Source: Thozetella sp. PMI_491 (Eukaryota; Ascomycota; Sordariomycetes; Chaetosphaeriales; Chaetosphaeriaceae). Taken from it: a stretch of DNA of 64,000 bases. The translations under genes and the position numbers were made by a program. The notes below the pieces were generated by a model that worked only from the letters and a program-made list of their open reading frames with translations, ran no database searches and was not told where the DNA came from. Shown one piece after another: positions 10,693-20,503 of this stretch. The stretch spans positions 372,001-436,000 of the forward strand of contig MU270038.1 in assembly GCA_021432635.1 (NCBI GenBank), written 5' to 3'. Every line of letters starts with the position of its first letter. Position 1 is the first letter of the stretch.

Positions 10693-13247
10693 CTAGTAAC
10701 CGCCCCTGTATTGTCCACCATAGTTGTTGTAGTTGTTGTAGTTGTTGTAACCGCCGCCTTGGCCGTAGCCGCCTTGGTCATAGGGTCCTCGTGAGGGGGG
10801 CGGCGCAGGTCGGTAGCTGCTGCCTCCGTACGGGTCATCGCTGTAGCCCACGTTTGGCAACGTTGGCTGGCGACCCACCGGCGCAGCGCTCGACATGAGG
10901 TTCTCGCTGCTTGGGTTGCGGCCGTTGTAGCCAGATGCGGGCGTCAGCGGGCGGTAGCCACCACGGTTGTCCATAGCCGGCGAGGCGACATGGGCATATC
11001 CAGGCTCCACGCCAAGGTACTGCTCCGACCCGGGACGGTTGCCAACCGAAGGGACATCATGCACGTCGTGGACGCCCGTCTTGGCCATTGAGAGCGAGTC
11101 GGTTGCCGTGTTGGACTGCTTGCGGTCAAGGAGCAGCGAGTTGCGCGCATCCAAGGGCGTGAGGGTGTCCATGTCTCGCATTTTCTCTGAAAAAGAAAGT
11201 TAGCATCATGCTTCAAGAAGGGAGTTCTACGCCGAGCGAGGGAGCCTAGGGGTGAAGACTTACCCAGGTCCTTCCGCCTCTGGCGGTGAGGGTTTTGCCT
11301 GCAGCAGGAGAGAAGTGCGTTCCAGATGATCAAGATGGCGAGGATGCCCGTCATGGCCGACTGTACAGCGATGAGGACAACGCCGGTGACGGTCTGGGTG
11401 GTCTGCTGAATGCCGAACTCCTCGACGAAGACGAGGATGCCTGCCACCGAGAGTACCCGCACAACCTGAATAATGATGTTGATGACGTTGCCGGCCTTGC
11501 GCTCGTACGGCCGGCTCCATAGCAGGAGTATAAGCATGATGCCTTCGACCGAGAGCAGCGCAATCGTCTGAGCCATACCCTTGCCGTCGGCCGCTGCCAC
11601 AACAAATCCTTTGACGAACATGTAGATGATAGTGGGCACAAAAATCCACCAGTAGTCCTTCCGGTATGACTCGTAGAACAGACTGTACTTGACCCAGATG
11701 CTCTTGTTCTCGTACAGACCACTGGCGTCACCCTCGGTGTTCTTCAGCTTGCGGGCGGTGCTCCAGATCTTCCACGAGAAGAAGAAAAGGATACCCGTGA
11801 ACAGGCCAAGTGTCACGCCAGCCAGGGTCTTGGCAGCCCACGAATCGCCATTGGTAAACTGGAAGACGCAATAGAGAACCCAGACGCCGTAAAGCAAAAG
11901 GATCAGCGAAGTGATGGCGCGGGCAATCGAGCCCCAGTAATGCTTTCGGAAGCCAGCCAGAGACTTAGGAAAGCTGCCAAACAGCGCCCAGATCTCTAGG
12001 ATGACCTTGACGAGCAGGATGCCGACTGCGATCGCGGCAATGACAATGGCGACGATGAGCAAGACGGTCATGAAGGTGTTGGCCGATGGGATGCTGAGCA
12101 GGTTCACATAGGCCTGGATGCCCTTCACGGCCATGCGAATGCTCTCTGTGGCACTGTTGGGGTCAGTGGCGTTGCTGGTGTCGGTGGTCACGCTGGTGCT
12201 GATCTGCCGGGACGTGAGGAGCACGAAGTGATCAGCAGCCCTCTTGAAGATGGCCGACTTGTTGGTGAGCGCCTCCTCGGACCCGTCCGGGAAGACCAGG
12301 GTGGCGTTATGAAGGGCTTCGACGCTGTCCAGGGTGAGGTTGCCACCCGTCTTGCCCCGGAAGTTGTCGATGGACACCTGGAGCTGCGTCCACGGAATGA
12401 GGCCAGTGGAGAAACCGAAGCTCTTTGTGAAGGACCGGTACACCTTGGGATAGTTGACCGAGAGCATACCGTTCATGGCCAGACCCTGGAACCAGCCAAA
12501 CACCTCCGTGAAGCTTGGGCTGACGGTTCCCGTGCCCCCAACCGAACTCCCTCCGGCAGCGGCGCTTCCTCCGGCCACAGTGGCTGAGATCGCAGACGCA
12601 CCGGCAGCCACGAGAGCGACTCCGGCGACGGCTGCGGCGACATACGAAACAGCGGGGACGCTCGCCGTCTTTCCGTTTGTGACCTGAGACTGGATGCAGG
12701 CTACCTTCTCTTTCGTTTCCTTGGACTCCAGTGTCAGGGTAGCCATGGCTGCGATATCGGGAATCTGGAATGCGATGGCAGGCACTAAACTAGCATACTC
12801 GGCGGGAATGGCCTGGGTACCATTGGCGGAGAATGTGCCCGCGGGTACTGGGATGTGGTTAGCAAAAGCATTACGCCTCGGCGAAGGAGGCAAACGAGGG
12901 GTGGTCTGCATACCTGGACAGAGCTGCGTCACGAAGGTAGACTGGTCGCAGGGGTCGAAGCTGTTTGAGTAGATCTGCGTGCCATATGCTGTAACGTTTA
13001 GAGTTGCCGTCACATTCTGGATTTTGGTGCTTGTTCCTGCTACATCGAACGATACCGTCTTGTCGGCATTGTTGTACTTGATATTGACCTTCTGTACCTT
13101 GATGTCGGCGTTGGTGTTACAAGAGCTGAACCCTGATGTCTCGAGGATGTCGTCGGCCCGTACGCCCTGTACCAAAGCAGCTCCAGCTAGCAGTGCGCTC
13201 AGCAGTAGCCGCCGTGGGCTCCGGCTGGTGATAGTTGAGCCCTTCAT
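10693..13247 (-). CDS. TRP/Flc-type membrane protein with N-terminal ML-like domain
   Basis: A polytopic membrane protein of the fungal Flc/Pkd2/Spray family, linked in that family to Ca2+ homeostasis, cell-wall integrity and ER or plasma-membrane function; 803 aa. Exons: 13247-12914, 12847-11264 and 11186-10693. Introns: 12913-12848 (GTATGC, GCTAAC, CCAG) and 11263-11187 (GTAAGT, GCTAAC, TTCAG). Phases close; the second splice gives KDL-EKMRDMDTLTP. Seen: a signal peptide (1-31, cleavage near VRADD), an ML-like lumenal domain with Asn-X-Thr sites (to about 180), a Ser/Gly linker, then about nine hydrophobic helices (about 380-650), a dibasic turn after the last helix, and a cytosolic tail ending in tandem Asn-Asn-Tyr units and GGQYRGGY. 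Which transport activity it has cannot be read from sequence. Confidence 0.9.
10721..10750 (-). repeat. Tandem Tyr-Asn-Asn codon repeat in the channel C-terminus
   Basis: Three in-frame 9-bp units (tagttgttg on plus) encode Tyr-Asn-Asn repeats near the C-terminus of the Flc-type protein, in a Gly/Tyr/Gln-rich low-complexity tail. Confidence 0.8.
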
Positions 13248-16200
13248 CTCTGTTGCTGAAGCGGGGTAACCGAGTATCGTGATGGTCCTCCTGCTCGGAA
13301 ACCCTTCCTCCCAGCACCTGTCAGTGTCGGTGTATCGCCTGTCCCCGGCGTTGGTTCTGAGTGCACTCTGCGCAGATGCCTCTATCCTTCCCCCTTTCGT
13401 GAGTTCGTTCCTAGAAAAAATGAGTATCGTTTGTTTATCGAACTTGGGTTGCTCAGGCGTCGCCAGCGGGTCTCGGGCTCAGAAGATAGACATATAAAGG
13501 AGGCCTCGAGACTGGTCGGGAAAGAAGTGGACGAAGAACCAATGAGAGCAACAAGTTATGACGTTGAACAAGGCGGCCGAGGGTCAACCTGGAACGAATG
13601 GAAATATAGAAAAAGTCGAGCTTGTTGTTGGGCAGCAGGACAAAAACCGGATTTGATCTCTGGACTGAGCCTCCACTCGAACCGCAACTTGGACTGAGCT
13701 GAGCCCGTATAAAATGTGGGCAAGCAGGGACGGAGGCCGGCAAGCAACGAAGGGAAGGAGCAAAAATAAACCTGAACAGCCACCCGGCGAGCACCAGCGC
13801 AACGGAAAGAATCTAGGCCAGTGTAAGCCGGTGGCGTCGGGTAACGAAAGGAATTGGTCGAAAAGAAGCCACGGGCTACTGCAACGACGACAAAGAAGCG
13901 AGGGAAAAAAAAAAAAGGCCCGGGAAGCGAACGACAGGCGGAGAGATGCTGAGGAGGACGTGCATGTGGGAGAAGAGGCGATGAGAGGGCGAGCGCCTCC
14001 CACCATCAACGTGGATGATGGATGCGCCTGCCCAGTCGAGCCACCAGGGGCCCCCGTGAGCGGGCGGCTGGGCCTGGTGATTGGCCGATGTGCGTCTGCA
14101 ACCCCGGGCTGGCCAGCGCTGAGGGGGCGCCGGCTGAGACCAGTCGGGAGGCCGTCAACGCTGGTGCGGGCCACCGGCTGCTCGGCCACGCCACCAGATA
14201 CACGAGGGACCCAGCTTTGGTGGGCAGGACTTGCATGTGCGAAAGCGCGGATGGAGGGGCAGGCGACCAAGGGGACGGGCTCGCCTGTGCCTCGTCTGAA
14301 ACCGTCGTGGGAAAGGGGGCTGCGCCTACCCCGTATTGGGCCCCTCGGCCCGCCTAGCGAGTCCAGCTGATTGGCCCTGCTGCCATGGCGCCTCGGCCGT
14401 CTCTGGCGAGCGCTCTTTCACTTGGGGTCTTCTGAAACCGCTTCGACCATCGAATTTGGCGAGACCCTCGCTCGTCTACGGTACTACCCTCGATGCCAAC
14501 CCGTTAATACTTAGGCTGTTGACGCTTCTCCGTAATAATCTTCCCTTTCTCGCCCTCTAAACGCCGCACGCCAAGCGGGGAAAACTGCGAAGGTGGCAGT
14601 CAGGCGCTTCGTCCATGGAAACACGAGGTAGCCAGGAAGGCAAAAAGCGCAAGCCCCGCTTACTCCAGAGCCCAGCTGCTCCCGACTAGTAGGCGCATCT
14701 AAAAAAAGGTGTCCTCCTGCTAGTAACGTTATCTTCTAGCGGACCTGGCTGTCGAGCGGCTCTTCGCATTTAGTGCACCGGAATGGGGATCGTCGCGTCA
14801 ACCGAATCCCCGGGGTGCACCGTCCTGCCGGCTCACAGTCAGATCTTCAGTCCAGAAGGTCTCGTCCGATGTTTTCCCAATGAGGGTGCCATCCGAGCAG
14901 GGGGTGTATCACATTGCCCCAGAAGGGGACTGCTCGTCCCCCATCCCAAACTGCGCTACTGTATTACACTGCCAGATGTAGCGCCTCCGCCACGATTTTG
15001 CGAAGCGCACATATAGAATACCACGTATGTACAGCGTTTATCTCTGGCACATGGGTTGGGAGGAGTGGAGGGGCAGGTAAAACACGCAACAACGCGCAAC
15101 AAAGGGACTGGTCTGGTCGCCTTTGAGATAACTGGCGGTTCCACTTCTTCATTCGGACCTGAACAAAGGGCACCCCAGAGCTCAGGATTGTTTCTTCTGG
15201 TTTTTTTTTGAGATCGACTGAAAGCCGCCCCTGCCGATTGGTGGCCAAGGCCGTCTGGAAAAGTTGGCCAGATGGGGCTCAGTGGCTGTGGTGCCAAGCT
15301 TCAAAGCGATTGGTTTCGTATTTAGTATAACAGAGTCCCACCACCCTGGGTACGTTATGCACCTGAGGACCGCAAAGGCCCAGCATATGGGTAAGGTACC
15401 TAGGTAGGCAAGGTAGGTAGGTATTGGGCTCGGGCAGCTTTCCTCGCCTTGCCCCCTGCGAGAGCAAGGCTGGCCCAAGTGATAGACATTGCACTTCATA
15501 TGCCAGCCCCGCCAAGTGGTGTTCTACAATCGTACTATACCACGCGCCGGCGCATCATCCACTGCAAACTCCTGCGTTAGTCCTCGCTAGTCGCCGAGCC
15601 CGGTTCTCCAAGGACTCGAAGATGTGTGCGAATCGCTGACGACTCACTCCACAACCCTTGAGGCCCTAGAATGCGTTTCCATTTTGATCTTCTCAGCCGG
15701 TCGTCCGTAAGTTCCTTCAGGTGTGGCTTCATAGCCCGTTGCCGGGGCACCAACGAAGAAGCCGACTATTAGCGGGGAAAGAGCCCGGAACCATGCCCGT
15801 TGCCCTTGTTCTCGCAGTAGGATGATGTGTTAAGGAGGAGCGCATCCCGGGCGGCAGAGGCGGTCACGAGAAGATTTGATAGAAGATGGAAGCGGCGGAG
15901 ACCGTGGCGCGACAGATCAGAAATCTCATAGCGCTGACCAAGAGAGCTTCCCAAGACAGGCTGATGCCAAAACCGAACGCACTGCCGAAAGCACGCACTG
16001 CCCTCAGCAGGATGCCGATGGTGACATTTAGCGCGCGCTGTGGCCGTGCCGTTAAGCGCCTAGCCAGCGAGCGAGTCGGTCGTTCGACAAGTGCAGGCCT
16101 ACCAATTGAGGAGATAAATTCCACCCAGGCTTCCCAGGCTTGAGGATGAGATGATGCGTGCCTTGCTCTGTGGCATCTGCCATGTTCTTGGCCTCCCAGG

Positions 16201-17113
16201 CATGCTTCTAGAGCGCTTTCAGCTAGATGAGAATGCCGGTAGACGGGCTTAAGACGACCCATGTCTAAGCCACCGCCATGGGCTAGAATTTTTCGAGAAT
16301 CAACTCGAACACTTCTATTCCCCCCACTGTGCCTCTTAGGTCCCGCCGCCGGGATCCGGCCCCTTACGGGACGGTCGGCCACGGTCTATACGGCAAGGCC
16401 GTTGGAGAAGGCCAACTCGTGCTACCAAGGTCAACGAGGCTACCAACACCGCAGCCGAGGCTAGCCAGTCACTAGAGTAGTCTAGAGTCGTGATGGCTCT
16501 AAGGCTGTCTATTGAGATGCGAGATACCATCCTAGGTAAGAACCTGATTGCAAGTCTAATTTGATCCATAATCCCCGAGACACTAAGAAAGTCGTTACTT
16601 GGGTCCCCCAAAGACACCCCTTCGGGTAGCCCTTTGCATTTCCGTCGTCAAATACTGTCATGTACCCCGTCCCCTCCCATCGTCAAGAAAGACAGCCTGT
16701 TTTGCGTGTGCTGGTCGTAACGAGGCGTTACAGTCTACCTCTCCAGTTCTGGCACCGGTTCTGGTCCCTTGAACAGTGAACACATAGACGAAGTCCCGAG
16801 AAGGAAAGAGGGCGCCCCAGGTCGTGCAATGTGTGTGTACATGTTCCAGTGTAGAAACGAAAGCGCAACCCTTCCGTCTGCGCGAAAGGGTTTTGGATCC
16901 ACCGCCATATTCACCGCGCATATGCAAGAAATACCAAAGTCCGCAACAAAAGTCCTCGTCGCCAAGGTAAATGACGCTGATTTCCAGTCGCCAAGAAGGG
17001 TATCAAAAGGAAGAAAGTGACAAGAAGAATCAGGCACATGGCAAGTGCCAGAAAATCAAGAGCCGGACGACTCGACTACAGGCTGGGTTGGCAAAGGTTG
17101 AGGAGTGGCCCCA
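13248..17113. other. Gene-poor region (3.9 kb) between the Flc-type gene and the C2H2 gene
   Basis: No gene is defensible. The open frames near 13.6-14.4 kb occur on both strands at once, as expected for GC-rich DNA. A stretch at 15864-16600 has gene-like composition but no consistent model. A 12-mer taaggtacctag sits at 15392-15403. The first several hundred bases are the promoter and leader of the Flc-type gene. Confidence 0.6.
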
Positions 17114-20100
17114 TCACTGGGAGTAAAAGTTGCCCTGTCCCTGGTTCGGCGAGTGGGAGAAGGGTGACACGGAGCCTTGGGGTGTATACTGGTCTGCGCT
17201 CACCGCACTTGAGGGGTCCATCATGTTGTACTGCATATGTCCAGCGGCCGGGTCCTGAAGACCCAGAGCATTCATTGTCATAGCAGGAAAGGATTCGGTA
17301 TCCGGCGCTACTGAGATGTAGCTGTTCGGGCTTGTGATGTACGTCCCCACAGGCATGCCACCGAAGCCCTGTGTGTTCAGACTTGGGTATCCTGGAGGGA
17401 CTTGCTGAACATTGTGCATCTGCCCTGCCGCCAGCCCTTGCTGGGCCATAGCATGTGACATGTCAGGGTAGTTGTACATGCCCGGGAAGTCTTGTACCAT
17501 CGGCTGGAACATGAACTGAGACGGCTGCGCGTTCGGGAACGCAAGATGGCCCGCCTGGCGATTCACAGGCGTGTGAGCCGACGCCGGCGAAGGAGTGAAG
17601 CCTTGCGGCTCCTGCTTGACGGGGAAAGTGGCAGTAAACGGGCGCGGGGGAGGGTCTTGGACGGGACTGATGATAGTTTCCGCGTCTAGGTCGGCGCGAG
17701 CGACAAGCCTCAGGATGGGCAGGCTGATCTGCTCCATGTGCTTGGCGAGGTGAACTGTGAGCTTCTTCCAAGTCGGGAACTCCTTGCCACAGAATCGGCA
17801 CGGCTCGTCCTTCGCCGTGATGGTGGTCTCGGCATGGCATCGTTCCACTTTCTGCCAGGTCGGGTCGGCTCCGCCAGCCCTCTTGATCGCAGCCTTAGTC
17901 TTAACCCTGGGCTCAGCAAACTTGTGCTCACGCACGAGATGCTGGAGGAAGTTATCACGGCGGTAGCAGATGTGGCGGCAGTCCTCCACGTCGCAGGTCC
18001 ACCATTCGAGGTGCCGGTGGCCCTCATTCTCGTGGCGGACCCAGTCGGCCTTCCGCTTGAACATCTTTGGCTCCCTGCACTTCTCCCACGTGCAGGTGAA
18101 GGGCTGCACGTCCTCGTGAACGTGCTTGGTCCAGTCGGAGGGCTTCTGGAACTTCTTGGTCGAGAAGCAGAGCTGGCACTCAAACTCGGCAGGGAGCGTG
18201 GCGGTCGGGGGCATGGGGATGTCCTGAGGGAAGCTTTCTTGGGTGATGGCGCCCTCGAGGGGGGTCATGTCGCCATCGGAGCCCTCAAATCGCGCGGAGA
18301 GCGGGTCAGGCATGCGAGGATCGCCCTTGACATCTAAGATCTGCGCGGTGCCGCCTTGGGCAATACACAGGGTGCCAGATGGGCAAGTGCCGGTAGCGTT
18401 GTATTTGAGGTGCTTGACCTTGTTGTTCAGGAGGTGCTTGTAGCGCTGGATCTGATGGTAGGCTATCCGATCCACAAGGTAATTATTGGCACCCGCGAGC
18501 ATCGGGTTCAGCTTCAGAATGTGCTCGCGGAAGCCATCCATGTTGGGCTTGATTTCGTCAATCAGCTTAGTGGCCTCTCCCTTCATGTCCGCATCCTCGT
18601 ACAGATCGTCGTCGTCGTCATCGTCATCGTCCAGATCCGCACCCGCCGACTTGGGAAGCGACGCAACGGGCGGGCCGCCTGTTTTCTTCCACATGTCGGC
18701 GAGGCCCGAACCGGTCTTGGAGATGTCCGATTTGCTCCGTATTCGGTTCAACGGCTTCTTCACGCTAAGCGAGAATCCGCTCGGGCTCTTTGGGGAGGTG
18801 ATGGGTGTGCTGATAGAGCCGCTGCGGGCATGAGTCGCTCCGATGGACGCCATGTTACTGCCCATAGCCACGAAAGCTGTGTTGATGCTCGGCGTTGGAG
18901 CCCTCTTACCCCAGCTCAAGCTACGGTTAGGAGGGGCGAGTCCCTCTTTCCGTTCGGCGGGCTCGTTGGGCGTCGAAAGATCGTCCTCTTGTTCGGGCCG
19001 AGACCGCTTGAAAGTCGAGCTGGGCATCTTTGTGAGACGGCCGCGAAGTTCCTTGAGGATGCTCGGTCGGCGGCTGTCGCCACGACTAAGAGAAAGCTTT
19101 TTAAGGAAGTTACCGCTAGTAATGCCCTCAATGTCCGAGATGCTAGGCAGGCTTCTACGTCGCGTGCCCCACGTGGCAGCACGAGAGACAACAGATTCAT
19201 TGTCTTTGCACATCCTCTCAAACCTCTCAATCGCGCCCTGAGAGCTTAGCGGCTGAGTGCTGCCGTTGGCATCGTCTGGGCGGTAGATGGGGAACAGAAT
19301 CGGCGCATCAGCCCAGTTGCGATCGCTGCGCATGATGCCGACATCTTGCTCCGTCACCTCGCCGCCTTTGTCGATAAAGTAGGTCTGTCCCTCTCGGGGG
19401 TTGTTCTCGGTCTCGTGGCCAAGGGCGATCTCCCTCGTCGTGATGCCATCCGGATCTTCGCTCGTCATGAGGCGTGGCGGCTGCGCAGCATTGGGGTCCA
19501 TCATATCCTTTGCGCTGGCCAGCCAATCGCCGACCTCTTGGTTGCGCTCCTCGACCTTCCTGTTGGCTGCAAGCTCGTTCATGCTAGGCACTTCGGTGGT
19601 CGGCCGGTGCTCTGGATCGAGACCCCCGTGACCGGTAGCGGCATTGGGGACCCAGCGGCCGCCATCATCGCGGGGCGCCGAGGTGATCAGGCCACCCTGC
19701 TCCGAGTAAGCCAAATGGCTGTCATCGGCGCTGACTCCGGGCCGAATGACGTTGTGGTGCGCGACCGCGCCGGAGAACTGAACTTCCGTCTCGTCCTTGC
19801 CCCAGTACGAAACTGTCACGCGGGGGCTCTGTGCAGGCATAACCAGGGCTGCAGGCGCCAACCCGTCGTCGCTGGACTGGCCGCTGCCGCTGGTGTCCGG
19901 GGTGAGCTGGGTCGGCTGGGAGAAGTCCAGCGAGACGGCGAGGGCCTGCCTGGGCGGCTTTGCGAGCTGCTGCGGCGAGATGGACTCCGGGTACTGCTGG
20001 AAAGCCGCCTGGGCCGTCTTCCTGTCCGTCTGAGGCGATGAGGTATGGAGCGAGGGGGTCTGATCGGGACTTATGGGACGGTAGACGGCGCCGTCGGGGC

Positions 20101-20503
20101 CGACGTTGAGCTTATTTGGCGCAAACTGAGTGCCCGCCGGCGCGGTCTGGTGGTTGGTCTCCGGCTGGACAAAGTCTGGTTCGAGGAAGGCGGGAGAGTG
20201 GCCGTTGACGTTGTCGAAGTCGACGCCGAAGAATGGGTCGTCGCCAGCCTCGCTGAACTCGCTGGACTGGTAGTTGACACTGAGCGTGGACACGGACTCG
20301 GCTGGCGTGTTCTCGTTCAGGACAGGCGATGCGTTGTTGCTGTTCACGTGGAAGGAGGAATAAGGGGAGAGGTGGCCCACGGCACCTGTGTCAGCCTGGT
20401 GGACGTGGTGCGGCTGGCCGTCGACGTTGCGGGGTTCTTGCACTCGGTCTGGCCGAGTGCTGTCGACCACGGACGGCGGGTAGTAGGCGTAGGCCGAAGA
20501 CAT
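17114..20503 (-). CDS. Large C2H2 zinc-finger protein, probable transcription factor
   Basis: A single uninterrupted 1129-codon frame with ATG at 20503-20501 and stop at 17114. Seen: a long Ser/Pro/Gln-rich, likely disordered N-terminal half; an Asp run (DLDDDDDDDDDLYED, encoded near 18598-18645); a helical block (about 660-710); then a Cys/His cluster from residue 774. Recognisable units are CQLCFSTKKFQKPSDWTKHVHE, CTWEKC...WVRHENEGH, CDVEDC...FLQHLVREH and, further on, CRFCGKEFPTWKKLTVHLAKH at about 899-919. The C-terminus is Gln/Met/Pro-rich. The spacing fits the fungal C2H2 family in which several fingers depart from the classical consensus. DNA targets and role are unknown to me. The absence of introns over 3.4 kb contrasts with most neighbours. 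Confidence 0.88.
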   Translation of the reverse strand: MSSAYAYYPPSVVDSTRPDRVQEPRNVDGQPHHVHQADTGAVGHLSPYSSFHVNSNNASPVLNENTPAESVSTLSVNYQSSEFSEAGDDPFFGVDFDNVNGHSPAFLEPDFVQPETNHQTAPAGTQFAPNKLNVGPDGAVYRPISPDQTPSLHTSSPQTDRKTAQAAFQQYPESISPQQLAKPPRQALAVSLDFSQPTQLTPDTSGSGQSSDDGLAPAALVMPAQSPRVTVSYWGKDETEVQFSGAVAHHNVIRPGVSADDSHLAYSEQGGLITSAPRDDGGRWVPNAATGHGGLDPEHRPTTEVPSMNELAANRKVEERNQEVGDWLASAKDMMDPNAAQPPRLMTSEDPDGITTREIALGHETENNPREGQTYFIDKGGEVTEQDVGIMRSDRNWADAPILFPIYRPDDANGSTQPLSSQGAIERFERMCKDNESVVSRAATWGTRRRSLPSISDIEGITSGNFLKKLSLSRGDSRRPSILKELRGRLTKMPSSTFKRSRPEQEDDLSTPNEPAERKEGLAPPNRSLSWGKRAPTPSINTAFVAMGSNMASIGATHARSGSISTPITSPKSPSGFSLSVKKPLNRIRSKSDISKTGSGLADMWKKTGGPPVASLPKSAGADLDDDDDDDDDLYEDADMKGEATKLIDEIKPNMDGFREHILKLNPMLAGANNYLVDRIAYHQIQRYKHLLNNKVKHLKYNATGTCPSGTLCIAQGGTAQILDVKGDPRMPDPLSARFEGSDGDMTPLEGAITQESFPQDIPMPPTATLPAEFECQLCFSTKKFQKPSDWTKHVHEDVQPFTCTWEKCREPKMFKRKADWVRHENEGHRHLEWWTCDVEDCRHICYRRDNFLQHLVREHKFAEPRVKTKAAIKRAGGADPTWQKVERCHAETTITAKDEPCRFCGKEFPTWKKLTVHLAKHMEQISLPILRLVARADLDAETIISPVQDPPPRPFTATFPVKQEPQGFTPSPASAHTPVNRQAGHLAFPNAQPSQFMFQPMVQDFPGMYNYPDMSHAMAQQGLAAGQMHNVQQVPPGYPSLNTQGFGGMPVGTYITSPNSYISVAPDTESFPAMTMNALGLQDPAAGHMQYNMMDPSSAVSADQYTPQGSVSPFSHSPNQGQGNFYSQ
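18598..18645 (-). repeat. Asp-codon repeat (poly-D tract) in the C2H2 gene
   Basis: A run of gtc/atc triplets on plus encodes nine consecutive Asp within an acidic patch of the C2H2 protein. Confidence 0.8.

Noticed and set aside
13584..14370. Overlapping open frames of about 220 codons on both strands
   Set aside because: Both strands are open over the same GC-rich stretch, no family is recognisable, and it is the upstream region of the Flc-type gene.
15670..15780. Possible short exon MRFHFDLLSRSS followed by a GTAAGT donor
   Set aside because: No downstream exon with a matching phase or recognisable protein could be found.
18356..20041. Long plus-strand open frames (297 and 231 codons) antisense to the C2H2 gene
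   Set aside because: They mirror the minus-strand coding frame in GC-rich DNA; residue content is arginine/leucine-rich with no recognisable domain.
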